Shown one piece after another: positions 1 to 8,192 of a stretch of DNA of 64,000 nucleotides. The notes below the pieces were generated by a model. That model did no database searches. It was not told where the DNA came from and was given only the letters and a program-made list of their open reading frames with translations. The position numbers and the translations under genes were made by a program. Every line of letters starts with the position of its first letter. Positions within the stretch are counted from its first letter, which is position 1. The stretch spans positions 4,526,001 through 4,590,000 of the forward strand of contig NZ_CP009282.1 in assembly GCF_000758605.1 (NCBI RefSeq), read 5' to 3'. This stretch comes from Paenibacillus sp. FSL R5-0912. GTDB taxonomy: Bacteria; Bacillota; Bacilli; Paenibacillales; Paenibacillaceae.

Positions 1-490
1 TGCTGCCGAACTGGCGGTCTTTGGGCGCGATCTGCGTCTGCTGGCTTCCCTTAATCATCATCGCCTGCGGATGTACGTCGTATGTGGTTACTTCACCATC
101 CACATCCAGACGGATTTTCAGCTCATTCTCAAGATCCGTGAATTGCGCTTCACCGCGGATAACATTTCTGCGTGTATCCAGCGAATCCAGGTAAATATTC
201 TTCACCTTATTATCCTGGCCCAGTCTGACCGCAATGGTCTGTCCGGGACCGATCTCAATCATTTCCGGATCCTCTCCGGCCATCCGGGCATATCCCCCAA
301 ACGGCAGCAGGCGAAGCGTGAACTGGGTTTCATTGCGTTTATAAGAAAACAGTTTCGGACCGAAACCGATAGCAAATTCCCTCACAAGAATTCCGGCGCG
401 TTTGGCAAAATAATAATGTCCCCATTCATGGACGGTCACCAGAACAAAGAACATAAATACCGTCAAAAAAACGACTCTTACCATCTCCAT
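1..490 (-). CDS. rseP: RseP-type site-2 membrane metalloprotease (partial, N-terminus)
   Basis: This is the N-terminal part (about 163 codons) of a zinc intramembrane protease; the rest lies beyond the left edge. The zinc motif HEWGH falls at residues 21-25 inside the first hydrophobic segment, followed by FAKRAG and the GFGPKL motif typical of RseP/RasP. The family cleaves anti-sigma factors and leftover signal peptides in the membrane. The ATG at 490 is preferred because a GGGGGG run lies about 11 bases upstream; an ATG two codons later is possible. It follows dxr by 150 bases, the same order as B. subtilis dxr-rasP. Confidence 0.93.
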   Translation of the reverse strand, partial: MEMVRVVFLTVFMFFVLVTVHEWGHYYFAKRAGILVREFAIGFGPKLFSYKRNETQFTLRLLPFGGYARMAGEDPEMIEIGPGQTIAVRLGQDNKVKNIYLDSLDTRRNVIRGEAQFTDLENELKIRLDVDGEVTTYDVHPQAMMIKGSQQTQIAPKDRQFGS

Positions 491-640
491 TGCGAAACAT
501 TCCCCCCTTTAGGTGTAAGACCGAAGTATGTCCTCTTAATTTATCATTATTCCAAGGTAAGGCACAAGAGAATCAACAGTCCACCCCTATTTTTCAGGGC
601 ATAACAAATATTTCCGGAAAACAAAATGCGCACTGTCCGC

Positions 641-1780
641 TTACAGCACAGCCGCAAGTTCCCGGGTCACCGTATCACAGTGCTGAATCTGCTCCAGATT
701 CGGATGAGCCGCATTCTCATGGCGCTGAAGGACTTCATCAATAATCTCGTCAATCCGCAGGAACGGAATCTCGCCGCGCAGGAAACGGGCAACGGCAATC
801 TCATTCGCTGCATTGAAGGCGGTTGTAGCCGTCCCCCCCATGGTGCCGCAGTCGATAGCCAGCTTCAGGGCCGGGAAGCGCTCATAGTCCATCTCACGGA
901 AAGTGAGACTGGCTACTTTGGCCAGCGACAGCCGCTCAGCAGGCGACTGCCAGCGGTCCGGATAGGTGAGCGCATATTGAATTGGAACCCGCATATCGGG
1001 CGTTCCCAGCTGCGCAATGATACTGCTGTCACGGAATTCCACATAGGAGTGAATAATGCTCTCCGGATGCAGCAGCACATTAATCTGTCCATACGGGAGG
1101 GCAAACAGATGATGCGCTTCGATTACTTCCAGCCCTTTGTTAACCATAGTTGCCGAATCAATTGTAATCTTGGCCCCCATGCTCCAATTCGGGTGGCGCA
1201 GTGCATCCTCAACAGTAACATTCTTAAGCTGTGATCGCGTATAATCACGGAAAGATCCTCCGGATGCTGTGATGGTAATCGAAGCAACATCTTCGCGGTT
1301 CTCGCCATTTAAGCATTGAAAAATAGCCGAATGCTCGCTGTCAACCGGCAGGAGCTTAACACCTTTGCGGCCCGCCAGCTCTGTAACCAGGTGTCCGGCG
1401 GTAACCAGCGTTTCCTTGTTGGCCAGTCCTATATGTCTGCCGGCTTCAATCGCCGCCATTGTAGACTGCAGACCCACGCTGCCCACAAGGGCAGTCACAA
1501 CAGTCTCTGCGTCACCGCCAGCGGCAATCTCCACCAGACCTTCATGTCCGCTGTAGAGCTCTACGCCGGCAGGCAGACTGGATCTGATCTCTGCAGCAAG
1601 CTCCGGTGTAGACACAGAAACGCGGCGCGGATGGAAGCGGCCCACCTGCTCCAGCAGCAGCCGGGTATTCGATCCCGCTGCCAGCCCGTCCACCACAAAG
1701 GCTTCCGGATGCATGGCTACGACATCGAGTGTCTGGGTGCCGATTGAACCCGTAGAGCCGAGAATACTGATTCTTTTCAC
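641..1780 (-). CDS. dxr: 1-deoxy-D-xylulose 5-phosphate reductoisomerase
   Basis: This cytosolic enzyme converts DXP to 2-C-methyl-D-erythritol 4-phosphate, the committed step of the MEP isoprenoid pathway, using NADPH. The protein is 379 residues, full length for the family. The N-terminal GSTGSIG is the NADPH-binding turn, and the middle holds the VDSEHSA and SASGGS-like (TASGGSF) substrate-site motifs. The start codon is GTG, with AGAAGG 8 bases upstream. It sits 22 bases after cdsA, and with uppS supplies and uses isoprenoid precursors for cell-wall lipid carriers. Confidence 0.96.
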   Translation of the reverse strand: MKRISILGSTGSIGTQTLDVVAMHPEAFVVDGLAAGSNTRLLLEQVGRFHPRRVSVSTPELAAEIRSSLPAGVELYSGHEGLVEIAAGGDAETVVTALVGSVGLQSTMAAIEAGRHIGLANKETLVTAGHLVTELAGRKGVKLLPVDSEHSAIFQCLNGENREDVASITITASGGSFRDYTRSQLKNVTVEDALRHPNWSMGAKITIDSATMVNKGLEVIEAHHLFALPYGQINVLLHPESIIHSYVEFRDSSIIAQLGTPDMRVPIQYALTYPDRWQSPAERLSLAKVASLTFREMDYERFPALKLAIDCGTMGGTATTAFNAANEIAVARFLRGEIPFLRIDEIIDEVLQRHENAAHPNLEQIQHCDTVTRELAAVL

Positions 1781-1802
1781 AGTTGAAACCTTCTTCCTGT
1801 CG

Positions 1803-2606
1803 TTAATAGTAAGGCATCAGCATTACGATATGTACGAAAGGAAATACGATAATCCAGCTGTCACAGCGGTCCAGGATGCCTCCATGACCAGGCAGCAACG
1901 AGCCTGAATCCTTAATACCGTACACCCGTTTATAAGCAGACTGTACAAGATCTCCGAGCTGACCCAGAACGGCGCAGGAAACCCCGATAAGCAGTGCGCG
2001 TCCGATGGTCAGCAGATCAGGAACCAATAGGGCAAAAACAATAGATATCACGGCAGAGATTAATACTCCGCCAAGGGCACCTTCGATAGTTTTGTTAGGA
2101 CTGATCGCCGGCCAGAGCTTATTGCGTCCGAAGCTTCGGCCGACAAAATACGCTCCGGCATCACTTCCCCAGATGCAGCACAGCAGCAGAAATGTCCAGA
2201 GGAGCCCATGTCCATCTCCCGCACCGCGGGCGATAGCCATATAAGAGAAGCCCATCCCTATGTATACAATGCCGGTGAACATCAAAGCGGTGATCTTAAT
2301 ATCCAGCTTGTTCTTGCTGAAGACCGTAACCAGCAGGAATAACAGCATGAGCAGCCAGATTCCCTGCTCCCACGATAATAACTCGGAAGTCCCCAGCAGA
2401 TTCCAGGGGATCATGAAGCATACTACGGACGCATAACCAAGTACAGCAGTCCCTCCGAAGGTTGCTGTACCTGTCATTTTTACAAATTCATAATAGCCGA
2501 TGAGGGCCATGGCAGTCAGCAACAGCTGATACGGCCAGCCTCCCAAAAAGCACAAGCCCAAAAACAAGGCTCCGGCAACAATTCCGGTAATCACTCGCTG
2601 CTTCAA
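1803..2606 (-). CDS. cdsA: Phosphatidate cytidylyltransferase (CDP-diglyceride synthase)
   Basis: This integral membrane enzyme makes CDP-diacylglycerol from phosphatidic acid and CTP, the branch point for phospholipid synthesis. The 267-residue protein has a run of hydrophobic segments and ends with the CTP_transf signature LLPGHGGILDRCDS at about residues 237-250. The start is TTG at 2606 behind a GGGAG sequence. It lies 21 bases downstream of uppS in the same order as in B. subtilis. Confidence 0.95.
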   Translation of the reverse strand: MKQRVITGIVAGALFLGLCFLGGWPYQLLLTAMALIGYYEFVKMTGTATFGGTAVLGYASVVCFMIPWNLLGTSELLSWEQGIWLLMLLFLLVTVFSKNKLDIKITALMFTGIVYIGMGFSYMAIARGAGDGHGLLWTFLLLCCIWGSDAGAYFVGRSFGRNKLWPAISPNKTIEGALGGVLISAVISIVFALLVPDLLTIGRALLIGVSCAVLGQLGDLVQSAYKRVYGIKDSGSLLPGHGGILDRCDSWIIVFPFVHIVMLMPYY

Positions 2607-2627
2607 AGATTCCCATCTCCCATCAGG

Positions 2628-3395
2628 CTACTTCAATCCACCATAACGGCGTGTGCGGCGCTGATATTCCGCCACAGCCTGCATCAGATGCGTCTTGTCA
2701 AACTCCGGCCAGTACACATCTGTAAACCATAATTCACTGTAGGCAATCTGCCAGAGCATAAAGTTACTTAGGCGCATTTCGCCGCTCGTACGGATCAGCA
2801 GATCAGGGTCAGGCAGTCCGCCGGATAAGAGCCTGCTGTCAATCAGTGCTGAAGTAATCTCATCAGGTGTCAGAATACCTGCCTGGATATCCTTGCCCAA
2901 GCCGCGCATACAGTCTTCAATCTCTTTACGGCCACCGTAGTTCAGCGCAAAATTAAGTATAAGTCCGGTATTCCCTTCGGTCCGGGCAACCGCTTCTTCC
3001 ATAGCCCTGCGGGTATGGGAAGGCAAAGCCTCGGTATCCCCCATTACACGTACCTGTACATTCTTCTCAATCAGTTCATCCAGTTCAATGGCCAGAAATT
3101 CCACAGGCAAGCGCATCAGGAAATCAACCTCATCCTTCGGCCGCTTCCAGTTCTCCGTGGAGAAAGCGTACATGGTCAAGAACTCTACTCCCAGGTCATT
3201 CGCCGCGATTGTCGCACGTTTGACCGCCTTCATCCCGTTCTGATGGCCCACAATACGGGGCAAGCCGCGCCGTTTCGCCCAGCGTCCGTTGCCATCCATA
3301 ATTACAGCTACATGCCGGGGAATATTATCCGGTGAAATCTCGACTGGCTCCTGCCTGTCTTTACGGCTCAGCCATTCTTGAATCCGTTTGATCAT
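2628..3395 (-). CDS. uppS: Undecaprenyl diphosphate synthase (isoprenyl transferase)
   Basis: This cis-prenyltransferase builds the C55 carrier lipid for peptidoglycan and teichoic acid synthesis from FPP and IPP. The catalytic IMDGNGRWAKRRG motif lies near residue 32, and the family motif STENWKRP follows. The C-terminal part has the DLLIRTSGEMRLSNF motif. The frame is open further upstream to 3431, but ATG at 3395 has GGAGGA 7 bases before it and gives 255 residues, close to the family norm of about 250-260. It is separated from frr by 78 bases containing a modest GAGAC/GTCTC stem. Confidence 0.96.
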   Translation of the reverse strand: MIKRIQEWLSRKDRQEPVEISPDNIPRHVAVIMDGNGRWAKRRGLPRIVGHQNGMKAVKRATIAANDLGVEFLTMYAFSTENWKRPKDEVDFLMRLPVEFLAIELDELIEKNVQVRVMGDTEALPSHTRRAMEEAVARTEGNTGLILNFALNYGGRKEIEDCMRGLGKDIQAGILTPDEITSALIDSRLLSGGLPDPDLLIRTSGEMRLSNFMLWQIAYSELWFTDVYWPEFDKTHLMQAVAEYQRRTRRYGGLK

Positions 3396-3473
3396 TTCCG
3401 TTTCCTCCAAGCTCTTATCAGAAAGAGACAAACCCCACCATAGACGGAGGGGCCTGAAGTCTCTTGAATTTCA

Positions 3474-4028
3474 TTATACTTCCATAATCTCTTTTTCTTT
3501 GGACAAGAGCACTTTGTCGACTTCAGCTATGAACTTATCCGTTGATTTCTGGATATCTTCCTGATGTCCATGTGATTCGTCTTCCGAAATGCCGTTCTTC
3601 TCCATCTTCTTGATGTCATCGTTCGCATCGCGGCGGATGTTACGGATGGCTACCTTTGCTTCTTCTCCGAACTTCTTGGTGAACTTTACAAGCTCGCCGC
3701 GGCGTTCTTCAGTAAGCGGTGGAATGGACAAACGGATGATTGTACCGTCATTGGCAGGCGTAATCCCGATATCTGACTTCATAATCGCCCGCTCGATGTC
3801 AGACATCGATGTTTTGTCCCACGGCTGGATCAGCAGTGTCCGGGAATCCGGTGTGCTGATGTTAGCCAGCTGATTAAGAGGAGTCGGAGCACCGTAGTAC
3901 TCCACTTGAATGCGATCCAGCAGTGACGTCGAAGCACGTCCTGCCCGCAGCGTAGCCAAATCGCGTTTTAGCGACAAAATCGCTTTTTCCATACGCTCTT
4001 CGGCATTTTTCTTCACCGATTGTGGCAT
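3474..4028 (-). CDS. frr: Ribosome recycling factor
   Basis: This factor splits post-termination ribosomes together with EF-G. It is 184 residues, the usual length. RAGRAST near residues 31-37 and the C-terminal half with IRRDANDDIKKMEKNG are family hallmarks. Its ATG overlaps the pyrH stop codon as TAATG, so the two are probably translationally coupled. Confidence 0.97.
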   Translation of the reverse strand: MPQSVKKNAEERMEKAILSLKRDLATLRAGRASTSLLDRIQVEYYGAPTPLNQLANISTPDSRTLLIQPWDKTSMSDIERAIMKSDIGITPANDGTIIRLSIPPLTEERRGELVKFTKKFGEEAKVAIRNIRRDANDDIKKMEKNGISEDESHGHQEDIQKSTDKFIAEVDKVLLSKEKEIMEV

Positions 4029-4756
4029 TAATTTACACTCCCTTTAACAATCGTCCCGATCTTTTCGCCGAGAACGACACGTTTAATATTGCCTTGCTCT
4101 GTAATAGCAAACACAATGAGCGGTATATTATTATCCATGCAGAGAGAGGAAGCGGTGGAATCCATAACACCAAGGTTCTTGTTCAGAATATCCATGTAAG
4201 TAAGTTGCTCGTATTTCACGGCAGTGCTGTCCTTGAACGGATCCGCGGAATAGACACCATCTACTTTGTTCTTCGCCATCAGAATCACTTCGGCTTCAAT
4301 TTCGGCCGCTCTGAGCGCTGCCGTTGTATCCGTCGAGAAGAACGGATTCCCCGTTCCTGCGGCAAAAATAACTACACGGCCCTTTTCCAGATGCCGGATT
4401 GCCCGGCGGCGGATATAAGGCTCAGCAATTTGCTGCATGGCAATAGAGGTCTGAACCCGTGTAGGGACATCGATCTGCTCCAGGGCATCCTGAAGTGCCA
4501 GCGAGTTCATGACTGTTGCCAGCATCCCCATATAATCCGCTGTCGCCCGGTCAATGCCGCTTGCACTTCCCGCGATTCCGCGCCAGATGTTACCTCCGCC
4601 GCACACAATGGCAACCTGAACTCCAAGCTCAACGACTTCCTTGACCTGCTCCGCGATGGAGATGATCGTTTCGGCATCGATGCCATAGCCATTCTGTCCG
4701 GCAAGTGATTCACCGCTAACCTTAAGGACTACTCTCTTAAATACCGGCTGTTCCAA
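4028..4756 (-). CDS. pyrH: Uridylate kinase (UMP kinase)
   Basis: This hexameric enzyme phosphorylates UMP to UDP and is typically controlled by GTP and UTP. The 242-residue protein has the amino-acid-kinase start VLKVSGESLAG, the IVCGGGNIWRG loop and the AAGTGNPFFSTD motif. The start is TTG at 4756 with GAGGG 7-8 bases upstream; no ATG or GTG fits better. The intergenic gap to tsf contains a strong hairpin. Confidence 0.96.
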   Translation of the reverse strand: MEQPVFKRVVLKVSGESLAGQNGYGIDAETIISIAEQVKEVVELGVQVAIVCGGGNIWRGIAGSASGIDRATADYMGMLATVMNSLALQDALEQIDVPTRVQTSIAMQQIAEPYIRRRAIRHLEKGRVVIFAAGTGNPFFSTDTTAALRAAEIEAEVILMAKNKVDGVYSADPFKDSTAVKYEQLTYMDILNKNLGVMDSTASSLCMDNNIPLIVFAITEQGNIKRVVLGEKIGTIVKGSVN

Positions 4757-4778
4757 TTGTATACCCTCACTTTCTTAC

Positions 4779-4818
4779 AAAAGACGGAACACTACGTGAT
4801 ATGTGTTCCGCTCTTTTG
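4779..4818 (-). terminator. Hairpin between tsf and pyrH (possible attenuator)
   Basis: On the minus strand the 8-bp stem CGGAACAC/GTGTTCCG is extended by AAAAGA pairing with TCTTTT, with one bulged base. The T-rich end is short (TCTTTTG), so it may only partly terminate, lowering pyrH relative to tsf, or may mark an RNA-processing site. Confidence 0.5.
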
Positions 4819-4863
4819 ATGCTTGCCTTTATTCAGTTCTTAATACAAAATGCTTCTCAGCTA

Positions 4864-5514
4864 TTATTGGTTCACTTGTGCCATTACTTCTTCAACAAAG
4901 TTATCGACTTTCTTCTCAAGACCTTCACCCAGCTCGTAACGAACGAAACGGCGGATGGAGATGTTTTCGCCAATAGTGCTGATTTTTTCGTTCAGCAATT
5001 GGGAAATAGTCTTGTCTGGGTCTTTAACGAATGGCTGTTCAAGCAGGCAATATTCTTCATAGAACTTGCTGATGCGGCCCTCAACCATTTTTTCAACGAT
5101 TTTTTCAGGCTTGCCTTCGTTCAGCGCCTGGTTCTTAAGAATTTCTTTTTCTTTCTCAACATCTGCAGCCGGTACTTCTTCACGGCGAACATACAGCGGG
5201 TTCGCTGCTGCGATTTGCATTGCGATATCACGCGCGAAATCTTTGAAGGAATCTGTTTTACCTACGAAGTCAGTTTCGCAGTTGATTTCTACCAGAACGC
5301 CGATACGGCCGCCAGCGTGGATGTAAGATTCTACTGTACCTTCAGTAGCGATACGTCCAGCTTTGTTAGCTGCTGCGGACAAACCTTTTTCACGAAGCAA
5401 TTCAGCTGCTTTAGTGATATCATTGTTTGCTTCTTCAAGTGCCTTTTTACAATCGAGCATTCCTGCTCCTGTTCTTTCACGAAGTTCCTTTACTGCCTTT
5501 GCATCTACTGCCAT
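4864..5514 (-). CDS. tsf: Elongation factor Ts
   Basis: This is the guanine-nucleotide exchange factor for EF-Tu. The N-terminal UBA-like domain holds LRERTGAGMLDCKKAL near residues 10-25, and the core has the TDFVGK (NCETDFVGK) motif near residue 80. Starting at ATG 5514, which has GGAGGG just upstream, gives 216 residues; this is the short Firmicute/cyanobacterial form lacking the C-terminal extension of E. coli EF-Ts. The frame is open further upstream but that part is untranslated leader. It follows rpsB as in most bacteria. Confidence 0.97.
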   Translation of the reverse strand: MAVDAKAVKELRERTGAGMLDCKKALEEANNDITKAAELLREKGLSAAANKAGRIATEGTVESYIHAGGRIGVLVEINCETDFVGKTDSFKDFARDIAMQIAAANPLYVRREEVPAADVEKEKEILKNQALNEGKPEKIVEKMVEGRISKFYEEYCLLEQPFVKDPDKTISQLLNEKISTIGENISIRRFVRYELGEGLEKKVDNFVEEVMAQVNQ

Positions 5515-5554
5515 TGTTATTCCCTCCAGATAATTGTCGTTGTCATACGCGGGC

Positions 5555-5620
5555 TCAAGGCCCATTATCCTAAAAAAAGGGCAGTGAGAGGTTATCCACC
5601 TGCCAACCACCCTTTTCATT
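5555..5620 (-). promoter_or_regulatory. Intergenic hairpins between rpsB and tsf
   Basis: On the minus strand a region opening with AAAAGGG and closing with CCCTTTTTTT holds a GGCAG/CTGCC stem. A short GGGC/GCCC stem lies just upstream of the tsf ribosome site. It resembles a partial terminator or attenuator separating rpsB from tsf; the fold is imperfect, so this is inference. Confidence 0.35.
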
Positions 5621-5650
5621 TAAGTTCTTGTTTTATGTCCCGGATACTAC

Positions 5651-6352
5651 TTAAGCAGTAGTTGTGTCTTCGCCCTGATGAGCTTCAACAACAGCGTCAG
5701 CCATTTTACCAGTCAAGAGCTTCACGGCGCGGATAGCGTCGTCATTGCCTGGAATTACGTAGTCGATTTCGTCCGGATCGCAGTTAGTATCAACGATAGC
5801 TACGATAGGAATACCCAATTTGCGAGCTTCTGCTACAGCAATACGCTCTTTACGCGGGTCAATGATGAACAGCGCGCTTGGAAGACCTTTCATGTTCTTG
5901 ATACCGCCCAGGAATTTCTCAAGACGATCTTTCTCTTTGCGGAGAAGGATAACTTCTTTCTTAGGCAATACTGCGAAGGTACCGTCTTCTTCCCAAGCTT
6001 CCAATTTCTTCAGACGGTCAATACGCTTCTGAATAGTCTGGAAGTTAGTCAGGGTACCACCCAGCCAACGTTGGTTAATGAAGAACATACCCGAACGTTC
6101 AGCTTCTTCTTTTACGGAATCCTGTGCTTGTTTCTTTGTTCCTACGAATAGGATTGTGCCGTTGTCGCCAGCGACGCTCTTTACAAAGTTGTAAGCTTCC
6201 TCTACCTTTTTGACTGTTTTCTGCAAGTCAATAATGTAAATTCCGTTTCTTTCAGTGAAGATATAACGATCCATCTTTGGATTCCAACGACGAGTCTGAT
6301 GACCGAAGTGTACCCCAGCTTCGAGAAGCTGCTTCATGGAAATTACTGCCAT
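5651..6352 (-). CDS. rpsB: 30S ribosomal protein S2
   Basis: This small-subunit protein is needed for late 30S assembly and mRNA binding. The sequence begins with MKQLLEAGVHFGHQTRRWNPKM, cited here by its core GVHFGHQTRRW, and carries the IDPRKE and VDTNCDPD motifs of the family. A GTG two codons upstream (6358) is only 3 bases from AGGAGG, while ATG 6352 is 9 bases away, so ATG is chosen and gives 233 residues. It has its own promoter and a structured leader, separating it from the fla/che operon upstream. Confidence 0.97.
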   Translation of the reverse strand: MAVISMKQLLEAGVHFGHQTRRWNPKMDRYIFTERNGIYIIDLQKTVKKVEEAYNFVKSVAGDNGTILFVGTKKQAQDSVKEEAERSGMFFINQRWLGGTLTNFQTIQKRIDRLKKLEAWEEDGTFAVLPKKEVILLRKEKDRLEKFLGGIKNMKGLPSALFIIDPRKERIAVAEARKLGIPIVAIVDTNCDPDEIDYVIPGNDDAIRAVKLLTGKMADAVVEAHQGEDTTTA

Positions 6353-6369
6353 CTTCACACACCTCCTAA

Positions 6370-6478
6370 TTTTGGTTTATTGTGTGTCTCCTCCGCCGCG
6401 TGTCATCTTTCTACAAGACTTTCTTCAGAAGAAAGCACCTCTTGTCGAAATCAACCGGCGTGTGTTTTAACACCGTCA
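6370..6478 (-). ncRNA. Structured 5' leader of rpsB
   Basis: Between the rpsB promoter and start lies a leader of roughly 125 bases. On the minus strand ACAAGA pairs with TCTTGT around an inner CTTTCTTC/GAAGAAAG stem, with a GGTG bulge, forming one long hairpin (about 6414-6447). By analogy with other r-protein leaders it could bind S2 for autoregulation. I do not recognise it as a named Rfam family. Confidence 0.45.
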
Positions 6479-6481
6479 ATT

Positions 6482-6510
6482 ACTATACCATATTAAAACA
6501 TTCTATGCAA
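6482..6510 (-). promoter_or_regulatory. Sigma-A promoter of rpsB-tsf operon
   Basis: On the minus strand the -35 is TTGCAT (6505-6510), the spacer is 17 bases and the -10 is TATAGT (6482-6487), preceded by a TATGG extension. The match and spacing are good for vegetative sigma-A. It lies between the last gene of the fla/che operon and rpsB. Confidence 0.75.
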
Positions 6511-6511
6511 C

Positions 6512-6567
6512 GATTACTGTGAATTTATAAATTTCTTATCCAGAACACTTATTTCTCCACAGTAATC
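6512..6567 (-). repeat. 10-bp inverted repeat at end of the fla/che operon
   Basis: GATTACTGTG (6512-6521) and CACAGTAATC (6558-6567) are perfect inverted repeats. One arm is inside the last codons of the preceding gene and the other directly abuts the rpsB -35. No T-run follows, so it is not a classic terminator. Confidence 0.5.
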
Positions 6568-7184
6568 AGCTTATCAATAATAGAGTCCATGCTCTCGCCC
6601 TTGGCAAAACTGTAGCTTCCGTATTGGATAATCTTGTTCACTTTACGGCTGTTCGCCGTCTTAAGAAACTCCGCTTTATCTTGAATAACTCCGGCATTGG
6701 CCAGCACATCAGCAGTTTGGGCGAGTGTAATTCCTGTAGGAATCCGCACAGAAATATCGCCGTTCACTGCAACCGCAGGCGCTTCCGGACTGGCTGGAGC
6801 TACAATCCCCGTGTCTGCAGCGCTGCTCTCCGGCTGTACAGGCGCTGACGGCTTGCCGGGAGTCACAGCTGCACTCGGCTCCACTGCGGCCTTAGGTGTG
6901 GCTGCAGGAGCCGGAGAAACAGTTGCCGCCTGCTCGGCGGGTACCTCGGAAGACTCAGGCTTTCCCGGAGGAGTGCCTTGCTGTGTTTCCTCTTCCCCGC
7001 TGACCGCCCCTTCATCTGCGGACTGCACATGATCCACCACGGTCAAATTCAGCCGCTCCGCTTCCTTGATCAGCTGTTCTTTGGAGAGCGGAGCAGCCTT
7101 TCCAGCAATCATCAGCTGCAACAGCAGTGCGCCAGCAATCAGCCCGACTCCTAACCCGAGCATGAAGAACCGGTTCTTGATCAT
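6549..7184 (-). CDS. Membrane-anchored protein with MltG N-terminal-like domain, no catalytic domain
   Basis: The 211-residue protein has one N-terminal membrane helix (about residues 5-27), a Pro/Ala/Ser-rich spacer (about 60-140) and a C-terminal domain of about 70 residues. That domain reads like the LysM-like N-terminal part of YceG/MltG: a RIPTGITL strand, a VLANAGVI helix, and GSYSFAKGESMDSIIDKL. The lytic transglycosylase domain is missing, so it may bind peptidoglycan without cutting it. The start overlaps the previous stop by 4 bases (ATGA), making it the terminal cistron of the fla/che operon. Function unknown. Confidence 0.8.
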   Translation of the reverse strand: MIKNRFFMLGLGVGLIAGALLLQLMIAGKAAPLSKEQLIKEAERLNLTVVDHVQSADEGAVSGEEETQQGTPPGKPESSEVPAEQAATVSPAPAATPKAAVEPSAAVTPGKPSAPVQPESSAADTGIVAPASPEAPAVAVNGDISVRIPTGITLAQTADVLANAGVIQDKAEFLKTANSRKVNKIIQYGSYSFAKGESMDSIIDKLITVEK

Positions 7185-7759
7185 ACCGATTCCTCCTGAT
7201 GGGCCAACTGCAGAATCAGCTGGACCTCGCCCCGCTGGAGACCTGCAGTCTTGGCGATAGAATCTATCGATTTGCCTTGTTCATGCAGTTCGAACAATCG
7301 CGGATACCTCAGCTTAATAGAGCTGACCGGCTTTTGCCTAGCAGGCTGGGCTTCAGCTTCAGCAGCGGGTGCTGCAAAAGCATTCTCCGCAGACTGAGCA
7401 GCCGAAGGCTCCCTTGAGAAGGTTGTCGCCAGCTGAAGCAGACCTTTTTCTTCAGCCGTCAGCCGGGCATCCAGAAGCAACAAGCTCTTACTAAGCCCAG
7501 TCACCTGCTCACGCAGTGCGCCAATCTCTTCCTGCAGGGCTGTTTTGTTACTCTGCGACTGCGCTTTGATGCTGCCGACCAGTTGAAGCAGTTCTGTATT
7601 CTCATGTTCGATATCTGCCATATATAACTCCAGAGCGGCCTCCGTCTCCTTAAGGCTCTTCTTCTCATCCGAGTCTTCCTTGCTGGCCTTTGCCGGCAAT
7701 TTCAGGGCATAAACGATAGCTACAGCGCCTACCAGCACGATATATACCCATGGGTCCAA
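7181..7759 (-). CDS. SwrB-like membrane protein with coiled coil
   Basis: The 192-residue protein has an N-terminal membrane helix (about residues 5-20), a long charged coiled-coil region (about 25-110), an Ala-rich linker and a C-terminal helix-turn-helix-like segment containing HEQGKSIDSIAKTAGL. This architecture and the place soon after sigD match B. subtilis SwrB, which promotes assembly of the flagellar export apparatus and full SigD activity. Sequence identity looks low, so the assignment rests on architecture and position. Confidence 0.7.
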   Translation of the reverse strand: MDPWVYIVLVGAVAIVYALKLPAKASKEDSDEKKSLKETEAALELYMADIEHENTELLQLVGSIKAQSQSNKTALQEEIGALREQVTGLSKSLLLLDARLTAEEKGLLQLATTFSREPSAAQSAENAFAAPAAEAEAQPARQKPVSSIKLRYPRLFELHEQGKSIDSIAKTAGLQRGEVQLILQLAHQEESV

Positions 7760-7821
7760 GTGTCTAATCTCCTTTTACATTCAATTCATTGAAGCTTACT
7801 CTTTCAATAGCTTAACTGGAC

Positions 7822-8130
7822 TCAAAGACTGAGATCTATCCGGTGTCCTTTATAGGGATGCTCGGCATCGTGGACAGTCTCCGGCTTCCGTGGCTGACGC
7901 GGATTAGCGTGGCTGTCCGGCTGATTCTCCTTGCCCCCGTCCCGGAGGGCTGATTCGGAAGATTCGTCTACCTCACTGGAGCGCATGGCGATTTCCTGGC
8001 TATGCTTGACGTTCTGGCCTGCCAATTGCTGCTGGTCAAGCGCCGGACGTTGCTGCTGGCTGTTCTGAACTTTAGCGGCATCATGTGTCCGAGGCAGGGC
8101 GATTTGCAGTTCCACCGGTTTCAGACTCAT
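7822..8130 (-). CDS. Small hydrophilic protein of unknown function
   Basis: The 102-residue product has no membrane segment, is rich in Gln, Glu, Asp, Ser and Pro, and begins MSLKPVELQIALPRT, a segment that looks folded while the rest looks disordered. It lies between the FapA-family gene and the SwrB-like gene in the fla/che operon. I do not recognise the family; operon position suggests a motility accessory role. Confidence 0.65.
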   Translation of the reverse strand: MSLKPVELQIALPRTHDAAKVQNSQQQRPALDQQQLAGQNVKHSQEIAMRSSEVDESSESALRDGGKENQPDSHANPRQPRKPETVHDAEHPYKGHRIDLSL

Positions 8131-8192
8131 ACGATCTCATCTCCCATAGTCCATTTAGAATCAAGGAATAGCAGGCCGCCCCCGCTGCCTGC

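Noticed and set aside
4801..5661. 286-codon plus-strand frame antisense to tsf
   Set aside because: Phe/Cys-rich product typical of antisense to Glu/Lys-rich coding; tsf is certain.
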